DNA of 63,820 bases from Tubiluchus corallicola (GCA_030141605.1 JAQGDQ010000614.1:64001-127820); one strand, 5' to 3'; numbered from the stretch's first letter, positions 35,930-49,194 are shown. The notes: generated by a model not told the origin, from the letters alone. Made by a program: numbers and translations.

Positions 35930-38900
35930 TATTCACACTTAAACCGATAACAATAGAACTGCGCTAAAAAAAATAACAACAGCAAGAGAAAAACACCCGA
36001 GGCGAGAATTTTTGATAGCTCGACAGCACGATAACACTGGGTGTTCTTTCATGCAAGAACCGTCTTTACAATAAGAATCTAGTCTAAGTCAAGGACATGT
36101 TGGTTAACGTAGGCCTACTATCTTCTCAGCGTCGTCTGCAGTCCCAGAAAGATAATCAGAAGACAATGGTTGAAAAGCTTCACTGAAATTAACCAATTCG
36201 AATTGGCTCTGTCATTTTCAAGGCAGGCAACAAGTCATTATTTAAGCACCTGTAGGCTTTTGGAGAACTACGCACTGTTTTCATGTCTAATGGAGTTCTG
36301 TAATAAAACGACTAGTTCTCGTACAAAACTCTTATCTCTCTTTTTTGCAACACAGTAAACTGCGACACTTTTTTCCAGTCATGCTTAAATAAACTTTAAA
36401 ATTTTACATGGTGTTACGATAATAAAATCAGCGCAGTTTGTGTAATCACATGTGTCCGATTAATGTCTCTGCTCTATCAGTGAGTGCAGAAAAGTTTCAA
36501 CTAATTTTAATGAACTCCGAATTACCACACTCCGGCAGTAAACAAGTGCGTTTCAGCAGTAAACTTCACCTCGTTGTGACATCCGTATTATTTTGCTTCT
36601 AACGAGGAATTTTTGGTCACAGTCAGTGCCCCTGTAGAGCTCCTCGTAGTTCTGCTGACCTCATTACTAGAGTTTCGGTCAAACCATGTGAATAGACGTT
36701 GTTCATCAATGCTGTTATTTGTACCAAGTTATGTTACTACCTGCTCAAGTTCAACTGTAAACTTGTCCAATTAGTTGAGGTTTTGCCTAATACAAGAAGC
36801 AATAAACTTGACATTGTGGATTTTGGCAACTTTTAGCGCGTTTTATACTTGCTTTTATTTTTAAGAGGGCTGTTCGAACGGTTGTCAGAACGTTCAGTAG
36901 CTATTAATACAGAAGAATTTTCATTAAGAAAAAATAAAAGTAAAAAAATCTGAAATGTGGATAATCTAATAATTCAATAGAATTTGAATTTAATTGCAAG
37001 TTGAAATAATTAAAAAATTATTTTTGTTTCTTTACAGAACTTTGGTCTATTATAGGCCAGTGCGCATAGTGCATAATAGGACCTACTGTATATAAAAAAA
37101 TTAATTTCGGCCTGAAACAGGTAGTGTGTAATACATTCAGAACGGATAACTTATATAAACACTCGTTTTTCTCAGTTCGTTTGTTTGTACTTTCCTTTTT
37201 CAGTGTTGCGATTGTTCTTTCTGATATTTATAATTTATTTAATACCGTCAGTATATTGTTATTATGTAAATGTGTATCACAGTATAATACAAAAAATTAG
37301 TACACCATGGCATTTTCCTATTATTAACTTTTATTGCCCACTTTAAAACGTGAATGACTGAAGTACATTTATGATATATAAATTTTTATGTATAATTCGA
37401 CACACTGTAAGCCCGAGTTTAGCAGCAGAATTCAACGTGGATGGTTGTATCATTTGCTTTTACCATCATTATGTAGATTAAAGAAAAGTTCAACTAATCA
37501 TCTAGTGGAGTTGAGAAAAAGTGCAAATAATGTTATTGGGGCTGACTCGGTTCCAATGGACTAATGGAAGAGCTGAGTCATCAATGTTTCGGTAGATCAG
37601 AGGATGAACTGAGCTAATGTTTTAGTGAACTAGCAAAAAAGCATAGCCAGTATCCCAGTGAACCCTGGTAAAACTGAGCCAATCCGCTAGAGCTGATCTA
37701 GTCGACTAAAGGAAGATGTTTGCAAAGAGCGAGAATGCGCGGTGTTAAATTTGGAGGTAAAGCAGTTTAAAAATTTAAGTTTTAGTCTTTCCCTTGGTAA
37801 TCTTTTTTAGCTATTTTATGCCAAGCGGTGTGACAGGGACCTTTTCTCCGCTAGTGCTGCGAGTGAATGAACAAAAACATGGTAAGATAATTACTTTTGA
37901 AAGGAAATGGCAAAGGAAATCGATTCATTAATCAAGATGACATTTTTGTTATTCTAACAAATAAACTCTGGACTTATTCAATGTATTTGGATTGTCATGC
38001 AATTCACTACCCTGTTATATGTCCTGTTATGTTTCAGTGTATTATCATTATGCCACAGGATTCTGCACTCCGAAACGCTATAAGTTTTTCAAAACCAGTT
38101 ATGCGTTTTTTTATTTTGATGTACATGTCGCTGTTCGATACCTTGTTTCATTAATGATAAACTTGGTTAATTTCTTTAATAAATTCTTCTGGACTTGAAG
38201 CCTGGATAAATGTTGCAGTATACATATGCATAACAACCTTTATAGAAAACCCCCAAATGTCGTGAGTAATGCGTGTTGAAGTGTTACTACTTCGTTGCTG
38301 CCTTGTCGTCGTCGTTCATCATCGTTACCACCATCACTGTAATAATCGTCTCCACCTACGCTACTGGAAATGTTAGCAAAATATAGCAAAATATGTGTTG
38401 TTTTATAGCTCTTTTAAAAGGCTTGTTTCTCGTCTACAAAAAGTCGACGAGAAATATATATATATACTTGCTTTTGTTACAGCATAAAATTTTAAAATTT
38501 ATAACTTTGTTATATTTTTACGATGTAACATTACTTTTACCGCACTTTGCAAGGGGAACTGGATATTTTCTAAGCTATAGGCCTCTAACAATGATTCTGT
38601 CAGAGTGCCCATGGGAGGCATCAAGGCTAGAGTTATAAACCTTTTGAAAAGTTAGCACTAGGAAGCCAGAGTGACAAGGTAATTTTCGACAAAATAAAAT
38701 TTATTATCATGGCGAGTTTATGAATTAGAAACTTTCTGTGTAGTAGCTTCTTCCCTACCGTCATGGTAATAAACATCTACTTTAATCTAATGACGTACAA
38801 TGCTGAAATGAATGATGACGCATTTACTTGTCATGTTATCAACTCAAAATGAATCCTCTGTATTCTTGGCGCATGTTCAGATGTGATGGACAAACAGGGG

Positions 38901-39007
38901 TTTTTGTCTTAAATCCGTCACACCTGCATGTTCTTTTGAAGATGAAACTTTGGCAAAATTTTCGTGGCAAATTAATTTCAATCACCTAACTCTGAAAATT
39001 ATTTGCG
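35930..39007. other. Intergenic region between divergent genes
   Basis: The STAP-like gene (minus) and the secreted-protein gene (plus) diverge from here, so promoters for both should lie in this 3-kb AT-rich stretch. Apart from a TATA-like box at 39008 no motif is clear. The open frames at 36170-36358 and 37897-38198 have no recognisable features. Confidence 0.45.
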
Positions 39008-39019
39008 TATATATTTAAA
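39008..39019 (+). promoter_or_regulatory. TATA-like box of the secreted-protein gene
   Basis: TATATATTTAAA lies 60-70 bp upstream of the ATG at 39080, a fitting distance for a TATA box with a 5' UTR of roughly 35-45 bases. Confidence 0.45.
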
Positions 39020-39079
39020 CTCATCTAGGTTAATCGCGTAAGCTAATAACCACAAAAGATTTGACTACTCTACGCATGC

Positions 39080-40570
39080 ATGATGTCAAAGCAAGTGATT
39101 TTAGTTTTGTGCTTTCTTTATTGTGCTCACGCCAAGCAGAATTCCATTTTCCCAGAAAGAAGAATTACCGCAAGTAGTGACGGCAACGGCAAACGCATCG
39201 ATATTAATAAAGAAAACGTTGACGGTAAAGGTATGCGCGGGGCTAATATTGCTTTCGTCTGTAAGCAGCAGTTAAGTTATGAATTCCCGTCCTATTCGCA
39301 CTGTTGCACTGTGCTAACTGATTTCATCCAATTTATGTGCAAACTTTATAGAAATTGACTGTGACGAACATACCTTTAAATTGAACTTTTCAAACTTTTA
39401 ATTAAACTTTTGCAATACTTTTTGAGAATTTCTTATAAACCATTACTGACTTTGTAAAAGGTTGTAAGTAGCCTTAAAAGGTTGTAAGTTTCTTTTTTCA
39501 TGAGTATATTTTACAAGCGTAGAATTTTATGAACAAAAAGATTGTAAATACTAATGTATCAGGTGGCGCAAAAATGTGCCGAAGTTTTGATCACGACACC
39601 ATAAGATGAAAATACATTGATGTTACAGACACTTATATTTAAATACTAAAAATTTTAGGTCATTCCTTTAGATTTGTCCAAAGATAGAGAAGTTTTAAAT
39701 CAACAAGTCAAAAAAACACAAATGTCGAAAAAATTGCTAAAATTTATAACAAGTATAGTATGTGTCCAACATTTTCACAGCAAGCTCGATGAAAGCATTT
39801 CTTCAAACAGCTGGGTATTTAGTCCCAGTAATCAACAATTTTTGCTTTTAGTTTCTCCGCATCCAATGGCCCTGTGCGGCTGTGCCGTACACTCTCTTTG
39901 AGAAATTTCAAATGCCATAGTCCAAACAATTGTCTCATTTTTAAGGGTTTTATACGTCAATGCGGCTTTTTTCAGTTTTCCACTGAAACTATAAACTTTC
40001 ACAGCTGAAAGGTAACGCATTGAATACATTTGTAACTTTGTAGGGCACTTGGTCCTAATATTATAATAGTCTTAATTTCGCCACATTTTTTCTACGTCAC
40101 CCGATATATATATTTTAGTTTTCTAACTAACATTCTATATCCATTGTAATATGTCCATTCTAATACTGGCTGAATTAAATCGGGTGAAAAGCCTTCTGTG
40201 TAAAATGCCTTTATGAAAATTGAAAGATAAAGCATGAAATGTTTACAGTTTGTGTATGCTTTTTATATGTTGTACAATATTTAAGCTTTGTTTTAAATAC
40301 TTGAAGAGAACTTTTTGACTAGTATGAGGTCGAAAGTTGCGTTCTAAATTAAAAAAAGTAATACAGTACTATTAATTCAACCTGACAAAACCAATGGATT
40401 CTCAAAAAGGCACTCTACTGAGTTGGGGGACACAGACAAAAAGGGTTATATGTTTTTTCTTAGGAAGTGAGAGTGAGAAGAAAATGGAGAAAGAGAGAGT
40501 GGGAGAGAGTGAGAAATAGAGACTTAAAAAGAGCAAGAGAGAGGTGAGACGGAGAAAAGGAGAGACAGAC

Positions 40571-40662
<92 letters not shown>

Positions 40663-41077
40663 GGAGATAGAGAGGTGACAGAGTTCACGGATAAGGAAGA
40701 AGAAAAAGTAGAGCAACAGCAACGAAGAGAAAGGTGAAACTAATTTTGGTAACCCTTCCGTTACAGATGGACATAAAATGTGGTTTCCACGCGACGGTTC
40801 ACATTCACTCCCAGCGTTACCACTAAATAAAATGGGTTTGTCTGATGACAACCAGATTCTCTGGAAGCGCAATACCCGCGATGTCCTGAACTGCAACAGC
40901 TACACAAGCTGCAGATCTATGATGCTAAAGACAATACAAGGGGTCATAACAGCGAAGAAGCAGCTCAAGCACGCGGAACAAGATCTCAAGGAAAAGACTG
41001 ATGTCGTATTTAAATTGTTTTGTCCACCCAACCAAAGAGTATTTTCTGTTTATCCCATTTCTAGGTGTTTTATTTGA
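39080..41077 (+). CDS. Small secreted protein with four cysteines
   Basis: Not recognised as a known family. Two exons, 39080-39224 and 40767-41077, join GT-AG in phase to give 151 residues ending in TGA. Residues 1-18 (MMSKQVILVLCFLYCAHA) form a classic signal peptide with small residues at the cleavage site. The mature part is charged and polar, with possible basic processing sites (ERR at 26-28, KR at 38-39 and 82-83), cysteines at 91, 97, 134 and 149, and a lysine/glutamate-rich helical stretch at about 103-127. A TATA-like box upstream and twin AATAAA signals ~180 bp after the stop support a real transcription unit. The intron carries a (GA)n tract. It may be a peptide precursor or a small disulphide-bonded extracellular protein. 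The exon-2 acceptor is well placed, but further splicing of the last residues cannot be excluded. Confidence 0.55.
40561..40670. repeat. (GA)n microsatellite
   Basis: A nearly pure AG/GA dinucleotide tract, with a looser purine-rich border from about 40457 to 40735, in the intron of the secreted-protein gene. The Leu-Ser-rich frame on the minus strand here comes from the repeat. Confidence 0.95.
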
Positions 41078-41250
41078 AAGACTGACATTATACTGTGTTT
41101 GAAGAATTAGACATCTTTGTAAAAGCTATCACCATAGGTGGGCAAAAATCACGTAAAACGCTGTGAATGATCGCACACAGACTGCGCTACTTCCATATTT
41201 CGGTCTCTATAAAAGTGTGAAAGAATATAACAATAGTTTTTTTCAATCTA

Positions 41251-41262
41251 AATAAAAATAAA
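41251..41262 (+). terminator. Twin polyadenylation signals of the secreted-protein gene
   Basis: AATAAA at 41251-41256 is followed immediately by a second AATAAA at 41257-41262, 174 bp downstream of the stop codon of the two-exon secreted-protein gene. Confidence 0.55.
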
Positions 41263-42427
41263 ACAGTTACAGCAGTCACTGAGAATATCATGCATCATTT
41301 TATTGAACATTACAAGAGCAGCATCCGTCAATTTGTACATCATCAGCCAAATGTATGTCAACCCTAAATGCAAATAATTGAATTACAAATTGCAAAGAAA
41401 TGTTTTTTTACTGGGTATTCAAAATTACGAACGAGCAGTGAAGAAAGAAATCACGCATTTTAGACCAAATCACCAAATTTGAAATTTAGTAGGCTATGGC
41501 CTGTAAATAGCAATATATACCGTCTAGCATCATCCCACACAAATAACCTGTAAAGTGCAAGCCCATTTGAACACATCAAGCGTAGAAATTCACATCATTA
41601 CTCAGAATTCTTTCCAGCAAAAAAACCAAAACAACGCTATTTACAACTGCTAACTAAATAAGAATCGTGCTGAAAGAAATGATGAGTGATTATGTTTTAT
41701 TTCTGTTGAAATTAAAATTTCAGAATGACAAGATCTTTGTTCAATTTAGGTAGTAATTAGTTTTTTGTCCTTCTATAATAACAAATTGGCTTATACTAAA
41801 GATTCGTCCACAAACAAAAAAATACATCAATGGTGTATGAAAACACGTATGCTGAGTATCTGTTTCTATTTTTTCTATTATCTGTGCCCTTTTTACTTCT
41901 TCTATTGTAAGTGTAAAGTACACATGAGCAAAACTCAAAAATGTTGATCTGCCTTGTCTTCCATGGCAGATTTTGTCCTCTTTATTTTCTGTATCAACAC
42001 TATTCCAAAGCATCCATTGAGTTATCATCACTATTTTAGTAACTTTATTCTAGGGGAACTTTAATTGTGATGTGGTGTTCAGGAAGTAATTCTATGGCCA
42101 GTCTTTTGAAGAACAGTTTGGCTAAGTCTAATTGAAGAATAATAATATGCAAATCATATTAACTATGGCATCTAATGAATATTTGCCATTAATTTTCAAT
42201 AATTACTTGGGTATAAACACAAGTTAACTACCAACTTGCTTAGTTGCTCTTAGTTAATGACTTACTTACATATTTAATTTAATCGGTTAGTTCCAAATTT
42301 CAAATTATCATCTCGATAGAAACTATGTGCTACACGTATTTTTTAACCAAGGAACTGTACAAAAAATTTATTATGAAAACATGAGCATCAGTGATTCATG
42401 ATGTGCAAATAAATTATTATGTAACTC
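41263..42427. other. Convergent intergenic region
   Basis: About 1.2 kb of AT-rich sequence between the 3' ends of the secreted-protein gene (plus) and CFAP210 (minus). No gene or structured element was recognised. Confidence 0.4.
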
Positions 42428-42433
42428 TTTATT
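42428..42433 (-). terminator. Candidate CFAP210 polyadenylation signal
   Basis: AATAAA on the minus strand at 42433-42428, about 420 bp beyond the CFAP210 stop codon. Another copy lies at 42372-42367. Confidence 0.35.
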
Positions 42434-42854
42434 TATTATTATTTATAAAACATCATTTGATATTTAGAAGAATACTTCTTTCAATCAAGGTGAATAATAT
42501 AAAACAAATTAATGTTATTGTTTTTCATATACAGTTTCACAGTGCGACCTTTGGATACTGGCCTCACAAATACTAATGATTTCATTATTTAAGCAAATGT
42601 AAGAGCAATAGGCAGAAATAAATATGTAAAGCAATAAGAAAGACTCATTGTGTCAGAACTGTTGGAAAGATAGGTTAAATAACAAAGAAAAAAGGAAAGA
42701 AGCTAATAATGTCATAAAAAACCCACAGAGAAGACTGTTAATAAAATGCCTGCAGGTTGCTTTCCGCATGTGGCTATAGAAACAAAAATAAAAACTCAGC
42801 AGGTATTCAGTATTATTGTTATTACTCAAGGAATGATTACCATTAGCATGACCT

Positions 42855-45800
42855 TTATGAATCCCATACAAAACCGAGTCGATGCAAAGTTGAAGATGTG
42901 TCCAGATTGTGTTCACTTTGGTCAGCATCAGTAAGACTTGGCCCTTTGAATAGTATGCTAGCATCTGAGCTCACTCCAGCTTGAGCCGCTTTCTTCAGAG
43001 GAATAGTATTACGACCTCTCTCTTCTGCTCCTTTTATCATCTCCTTTGCATATTCCTGGAACACTTTATCTTCGTTTTCTATTTGTTCTAACTGTTTTTT
43101 GTCGAAAGCCCTTTCTCGATCTTCCCATTGTTGCATGATTGTTTTACGCCTTTCCACCTGTGATTTGCGATACTCTTCAACTTGGATTTGCTCCGCACGC
43201 TTTTTCTGCTTTTTCTCAAGTACCCGAGCTTTGTGCAACTCATCTGCCAATTTTCTCTCCTCAAGAAGCTTCTTGTCTTCTTCGATTCTTTTCTTTTCTT
43301 CTTCTTCCCTTTGTTTTTTCTGGGTTAATCGTTGATGTGTAATTTCTTTCTGTACCTTTTGCCTAGCTTCCTCCTTTTCTTTTTCGGCCTTTTCTTCCTT
43401 CTCCTCTCTTTCTCGCAAGCATTTATCTATGCGTTGATCTTCATCATCCATCTAAAGCAGAAGGTTATTTGTTTAGTTATCAATATGTTGGGGAACACAC
43501 TTCTAGACACAAAAGTAATGTTTACTATGCTTTTATAAGTTAATACTAACGGTGATTGTTGTCAGTGTACTAATAACATGCCTGCTGCATGTAAATTAAT
43601 GATAAAGCTGATACTCTATAAAGAAGAATAAAAATTGCTTAGTTTCCCAAGCTAACTGATATTAAACCAAATAGTTAATGCATGCTTAAAAATAATTAGA
43701 AACACCATAAACTTGGTTGGTTCTGAACCCCTTTACTAAACACGCTCAGGTCTCATCCTGAACAATGGAACCCTTTGCTTAACTAAATAAGCTGATTCCA
43801 AAAGAAAGGCATAAATGAGCTCAGTGCTAGCTTTGCTTTGGCTTTTTTCTACTTTTTACTTTGACTTTTCATTTCCACCATCAAGTCAGGTAAACAAGAC
43901 TTAAGGGTAAATAAATTCACGAAGTTTAATTACATTACCATTAGCCACTTTTAAATACTTTTTGAACAAATGGATTTGAAACAGAATAGCCTCAGCAGAT
44001 TTCCAACATTTATTGAAAAAATAATCAATGAAGAAATGATTGGTAAAATAAGCAATGAAACGAACAAGCAGTCATAGTCAATAGTATTTGAAAAAACCTT
44101 CACTGGCAGGTTTCAAGAATTCGTTAACATTTAAAAGCTAATGAATGAAAACATGAAAAAACGCTACCTTCTGCTTTAGTAGCCCAGATAGATATCGCAC
44201 CATTTCTTCTTTTTGTTTCTGTGCCTCGTTAAACATCTGCCTTTCTTTTTCTCTCCTTATTTCATCCATCTTTCTCTTTGCATCTGCGAAAAATTCTACT
44301 TCTACTGCTTCTTCTTGTGCTTGTTTCTCTTCTCGGTTTCTAAGTGCCTGTATTTCTCTCATCTGAGACATGCATGCTTCTAATGTTTTCTGAAATTATG
44401 ATTTTTTTTATGTAATTGAATTTTATGCCAGTATTACAACATTTACAATTACCGTCCTGCTATGTATAATTTACATAGTCTGCAGCCTACTTATTTAATA
44501 CCCTGACTGTTCTATTTTCTAATTTTTTTATAATAATCCTGCTTTTCAGAAGAAGAAAAAAGGTAATACAAAACTTAAAACTTAACAATTTTTCTTACTT
44601 ATCAACTTGTTGTTAAAAGTTCTGAATCAAAGCTCAACATGTACACTCATTGTGATATGACAAATTTGCAATATGAACAATGATGGCAAACTTGCCTCTG
44701 ATGTCACCAAACCTTTGGTATATCTGACAAAGTCTCAATGCATTTTACTCACCCTTTTCTCTTCTTTCCTTTTTTGTTCCAGCAATTTCTCGTTGGCAAG
44801 ATATTCTTCATCTTCTTTTCTAATAAGTTTTCCTTCAACGTAATCTCTCTCTTTTTTTTCAGTCAACTTTTGTATATTATTTTTTATTTGTGCAAGATGC
44901 ACTTCAGCCATTTCTTTGCGAGTATCAGTACGCTTTTTTATCTCTTCCTGTTCTTTGCGAGCTGCCACTTCTGTTTGACTATATAACTATTATAAAAGCC
45001 TGCATTAGTAGTTTCTTTTATCCAAAAACCAAATCAAGTTTATTTCATCACTAACTAATATTGAACTGTTTTATAGATGCATCACTTTGTCTCTGTGTCT
45101 GTCTGTCTGTCAGTCTGCCTTATTGTACACAACTGTCAAGCAGTTGTGCATTATTGAATGCATCACTCAAAGCATCAGAGAAGTATGAAACTGCCTCTTT
45201 GACACCTAAAAGCTGCTGTGACTTTTGAGTGTCATTCCACAAAGGTAAAATGGTGGCCTAAACCAGTACATTGGCTTACTGGTTCACCTCCCAGTATAAA
45301 TTTGTCTTTCATTATTTAGAGAAAGTTCTTGAGGCAGAAAGAAACCCATTTCGTTATGATCATAACTAGATGCATTCGTGATGCATTCTCACTTTTAACC
45401 TTTTCACTTCAATAGCCATGGCACACCGAGTCTCTGTGTCAAATTATGTTATAATTTGGCCACTTATTTTTGAGTAAGAGCTCAGATAATCAGAATTTGC
45501 CAAACTTTGTTATGATTTTGATGTTTCACTTTTTAACTTGATATATCTAGCAGCTCTGGTGAAGGGGTAAAAAACCTATTTTCATTACAAGTTTTAACTG
45601 TGCATAAATTTAAATTGGAGGATTTGGGGGTCATGACTACGACTTTAAGATTTTGTTAAGTTGTAAGCATCTTAACAGTATAATAATTTTACAGTTTTCA
45701 TGGATGCAGTAAGCTATTCACAAAAATATATATGTATAGTAAATTTAGGCAGCATGGGTCTAAAGCCCACGTTTAAAAATTTATGTGATTCAATACTAAT

Positions 45801-46576
45801 TTTGACCTGGGACATGTGTGCTCTATCAAATACCTTTTAATTTAGTTTTTTACATTTTTACCATGTAATCACACGATATTCAGTAAATGACAATTATTAA
45901 GTCCAATTTTCATAAAGATGGTGCTTTTTCCTATATTAATGTTTACCAGACAAACTGGATAACTGTATTACTGCATCATTGCTGGACTTCTTGACGCAAG
46001 CACATACAGGCAGCGCAAACTAAGTAAAAGTGAAAATATCTCTACCTTTTGAACATATTGCTTTTCTCGTTCTTCCTTTTGCTTGTTTATCATTTTTTTA
46101 AATTCTAGTTGTGCCTCCCTTTCCTTCTCGGTTTCAGCAAGCAAAAGGGCGCCGTGAAGTCTTTTAACCCTGTCCGTTTGAAAATACTGTTGCATCTTTG
46201 CCTGTCCAATGGCATGCTTGCGCCTTTCTGCTTGAAACTCTGTTTCTTCTTCATCCAGTTTCTTTCGCTCTTCCTCTTCTTTCTTTTGTCGGTCTTTCAT
46301 CTCTTGTAGTTTTTTCTCCCTAATTCCGCTGATGGTGTTTGGCCAATATTTGACCATGTCACGTGAGAGCTCTCGTAGTTTTTGCTTCTCTGAGCGGTTC
46401 TCCGCAGTCTTCTTTGCTATTTCTTCTTCTTTGTTCAACTGGTACTGTATTCTGTCCCAGTCATTTTTGGATAGAACACAAGCTTTGTCTTGGTAAACTC
46501 CACTAAAAGCAACTGGTTCAAGCAGATTAACTTTGTCTCTTACAGCCCTTGCACTGTGCTTACATACAAATTCCAT
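42855..46576 (-). CDS. CFAP210: CFAP210 (CCDC173), cilia/flagella-associated protein, complete
   Basis: CFAP210 is a coiled-coil microtubule inner protein of axonemal doublets in motile cilia and sperm flagella. Four exons, all joined in phase 0: 46576-46046, 44986-44753, 44389-44168 and 43451-42855, giving 527 residues, close to the ~550 usual in vertebrates. The N-terminal part has the family's LSKNDWDRIQYQLNKEEE and MVKYWPNTI segments and a TDRVKRLHGALLLAETEKER stretch. The middle is an almost unbroken, highly charged Lys/Glu/Arg/Gln coiled coil. The C-terminus has FQEYAKEMIKGA, a basic IPLKKAAQAGV segment and ends RLGFVWDS, matching the family's RLGF.W end. The exon-2 start uses the ATAATAG acceptor at 44988-44987; the alternative AG at 44972-44971 would break the frame and remove residues expected by family spacing. 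Confidence 0.93.
45000..46045. other. First intron of CFAP210
   Basis: About 1.06 kb between the exon-1 donor (46045-46044) and the exon-2 acceptor. It contains a short CTGT-rich run near 45,100 and no further exon. Exons 1 and 2 join in phase 0 without one. Confidence 0.6.
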
Positions 46577-46989
46577 AATTAAGCAAGCAAAGCGATATAA
46601 CTTTTGGAAAAAGTAATTTAACTTCTTTTAATATATTTTACTGAAACAATACACGAAAGTGTATTTGTTGTAACGTAGTTGCGCTGATAAACAAATAAAT
46701 TTATGTAAACGGTAACCAAGGAACCACACCAAGGTGGTGCTGCCATCTATTATCCTTATACTATAATTATAATGTCATATTAGTGGATAAGTGAAGTACA
46801 CTCATAGAAAGCTCATATTTGTCCACAAAGTAATCGTCAATAATAATTAATAAAGATTTAAATTTTACTAGGGTCGGTGCGGCAATCACAATGGCTGGCA
46901 AATTATCCTATTTGTTCACTACTCTCACAGTAAATGATTGCTTTACGAATGTCGAGAAGTAAAAGTAATTTTTAAACTATGCCCTCTAG

Positions 46990-47170
46990 TTTTTGAATCA
47001 ACAATAAATTAAAGAAATTTTCAGGCAGAATGTTTCTTTCCTACTCAGTACTTTATATATCTCAATAAAGCATCCTCGATGTTTTCTTAATCCAAGTGTG
47101 GTCAAACGGCAATATTTCAATCTGTCTAAATAAAAATTTATTATGTGGGATTTTTCCAACCAAATATTAT
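46990..47170 (-). mobile_element. LINE C-terminal fragment
   Basis: The minus strand encodes RLKYCRLTTLGLRKHRG followed by CFIEIYKVL, matching the conserved RL..LGL.SLE.RR.RGDLIE.YK.L block at the C-terminal end of many LINE reverse transcriptases. Only this scrap of about 60 codons is recognisable; no RT catalytic core is nearby. Confidence 0.6.
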
Positions 47171-47413
47171 TCTTGTTACAATAATCTTGTAGTACGCCTT
47201 TGCACAACTCCCATGAACAATAATTATGTCTTTCCGATTATGGGTGATTCCGAAGCTGTACACCAGTCTACTGCTAGTTGTACTGTTGGCTATCATCATT
47301 ATGGGAACTGCTCAGTAGGAACTAGGCGTAGAAAAAACTCCATTTTTAGTGGGAAACAAAAGTTTGTCCAATTAATATTCCAGTATTTACAGATGTCTTT
47401 AGTCAAACAGTAA

Positions 47414-48874
47414 AAATATACCAAAACAAATTTTAAGAGAATCTTTACAAGCTAATACATTGGCCGCATTTAAAAAATTAACGTTTGTAACCCTGTCTCT
47501 AATGTGTTAGGCATTACACAGTAACCAACAGACTAATTCAGTCATTTTTTAATAATAGTAATAGGATGCTGTTGATAGTATTGTACTATATATGTGCAGA
47601 ATCACAGAGATCTACAAGATAATTAAGTCTAATAACCAGAGAGCGCATTCCTTGCAAAAGCAAGGAATACATGTAAGACTAATATAGAATTGTATGCGCA
47701 GAAGTGATTTTAATGCGTCCTTGTAACTGTTTGAAAATCTCAAAAGTTAAAACCTCTAAAGTTTTAAAAGAAAAAGACGATGTAGATAGTCGATAGATGT
47801 TATGTTTATTTGTTTTTATTTTATAGAAGATTAGCTTAGAGCACTAACTTTAAAGTACAGTAGTGAAGTACGTATTTAAATAAAAATTAAATCCTAAAAT
47901 TGCAAAAAAATAGCTTAGTTTTAACAAGCTTAGTAAAAATTTTGTACCGAGTAGGGCACCGGGACACAATAATTATCATTTAATTAATCTATATTTTATT
48001 GGAGATTCAAAAATTTTAGATACTTTAATCGTTAAAACATGCAAGCTTGCAATAAATCCCCGGGGACCACAAGACTTTAATTCTATAATAATATCACAGT
48101 ACAAACACTACCATACTGGCTTTTGTCTGCTAACATTTCTCGTCTAACTAAAACCCTAAGCGTGTCAGTAATTACCGTATGGACAACGATGGACAGCGGC
48201 TGTCACCCTGGAACAGCGAGGAAAATTAAAACGGTACTTTGTGATTACTCTGTTTATGATTATGACTAATTTGGTCATTCAAGTACATTCATTCAGTCCC
48301 ATTTAAATACAACTAAAAATTTTTTACTTTTTGATTTTCATGTTGTTTTTTATAATGCCGTTTACCTAACAGTGCCATACAAGTTGGTTTTAACAACAAT
48401 ATCACATTGCTGGTCTTTTTATGAACACCTAATACTGTCAAATCAGAGTTGCCATATTATGATTAATAATGTAAAGGTAATTCTCCACAAATTGGTTGCC
48501 ACAGTCGCAGTTTATCTTAACAACGGCGTGAATGACAAGACTAGATTGCTATTTAGTTTGGGAAAACATTCATTTTAACTAATTAAATAGCATGAATTGA
48601 TAACAGATTGTTAACAAAACAGGAGAGGCAGCAGTAATTGCAAAAGTGACAATTTAAAAATTCTTTACCTAAGCAATAAACTGTGTAGTATTTGTATTAA
48701 ATAACATAAAGTGCACTTTATATATTCTGGTTAGCATAACATCGAAACTTCGAGCAGAAAAATTTGATGTTTTTGAATTTTGGAAATAAAGTAACGTGGT
48801 TCTAAACCTTACAGACTGCTCTTTCTTCACATTTTTGTTACCAAATTAATTGTATTATAACCGTGCGTGTGTTA
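47414..48874. other. AT-rich non-coding stretch
   Basis: No exon, RNA gene or repeat unit was recognised. It lies upstream of a LINE-like tail at 48875. Confidence 0.35.
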
Positions 48875-48918
48875 AAAGATAAATAAAAGATTATTATTAT
48901 ATTATTATTATTATTATT
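48875..48918 (+). mobile_element. LINE-type 3' tail (AATAAA + ATT repeats)
   Basis: AAATAAAAGATTATTATTAT followed by further ATT triplets. A polyA-like signal running into (ATT)n is characteristic of CR1/RTE-type LINE 3' ends. Coding sequence upstream was not recognised, so this may be a heavily truncated copy. Confidence 0.45.
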
Positions 48919-49090
48919 CCATAACACACTATTCTTAAGCTTGAACTCAATAATGATCATAGAGCATCAAAGACAAGATGACGGCGATTCAAATACAAAA
49001 AATGAAATGGCTCACATACACCCAATGGCATATACGACAAGCGGCTAGAGTTTACAATTCCCCACACACATGAAATTATTTCGTGAGCGG

Positions 49091-49194
49091 ATTAGGGTTA
49101 GTGTTAGGGTTAGAGTTAGTTATAGTTAAGGTTATAGTTAGTTAGAGTTAGGATTAGAATTAAGGTTAGGGTTAGTGTTGGTTTTCGGGTTAGT
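49091..49194. repeat. Degenerate telomere-like TTAGGG tract
   Basis: About 100 bp of GTTAGGGTTAG-type units mixed with TTAGAG, TTATAG and TTAAGG variants. It is an eroded interstitial copy of the animal telomere repeat and lies ~130 bp before the fold-back repeat. Confidence 0.7.

Noticed and set aside
40402-40896. 164-codon minus-strand frame
   Set aside because: It is driven by the (GA)n tract and overlaps the better supported second exon of the secreted-protein gene on the plus strand.
44970-44972. AG at 44972-44971 as the start of CFAP210 exon 2
   Set aside because: It would put exon 2 out of phase with exon 1. The upstream AG at 44988-44987 gives phase 0 and restores the residue spacing expected for the family.
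42855-46576. CFAP53 (CCDC11) as the identity of the coiled-coil gene
   Set aside because: The N-terminal WDRIQYQLN and MVKYWPNTI segments and the RLGF.W C-terminus fit CFAP210, not CFAP53, although both are charged coiled coils.
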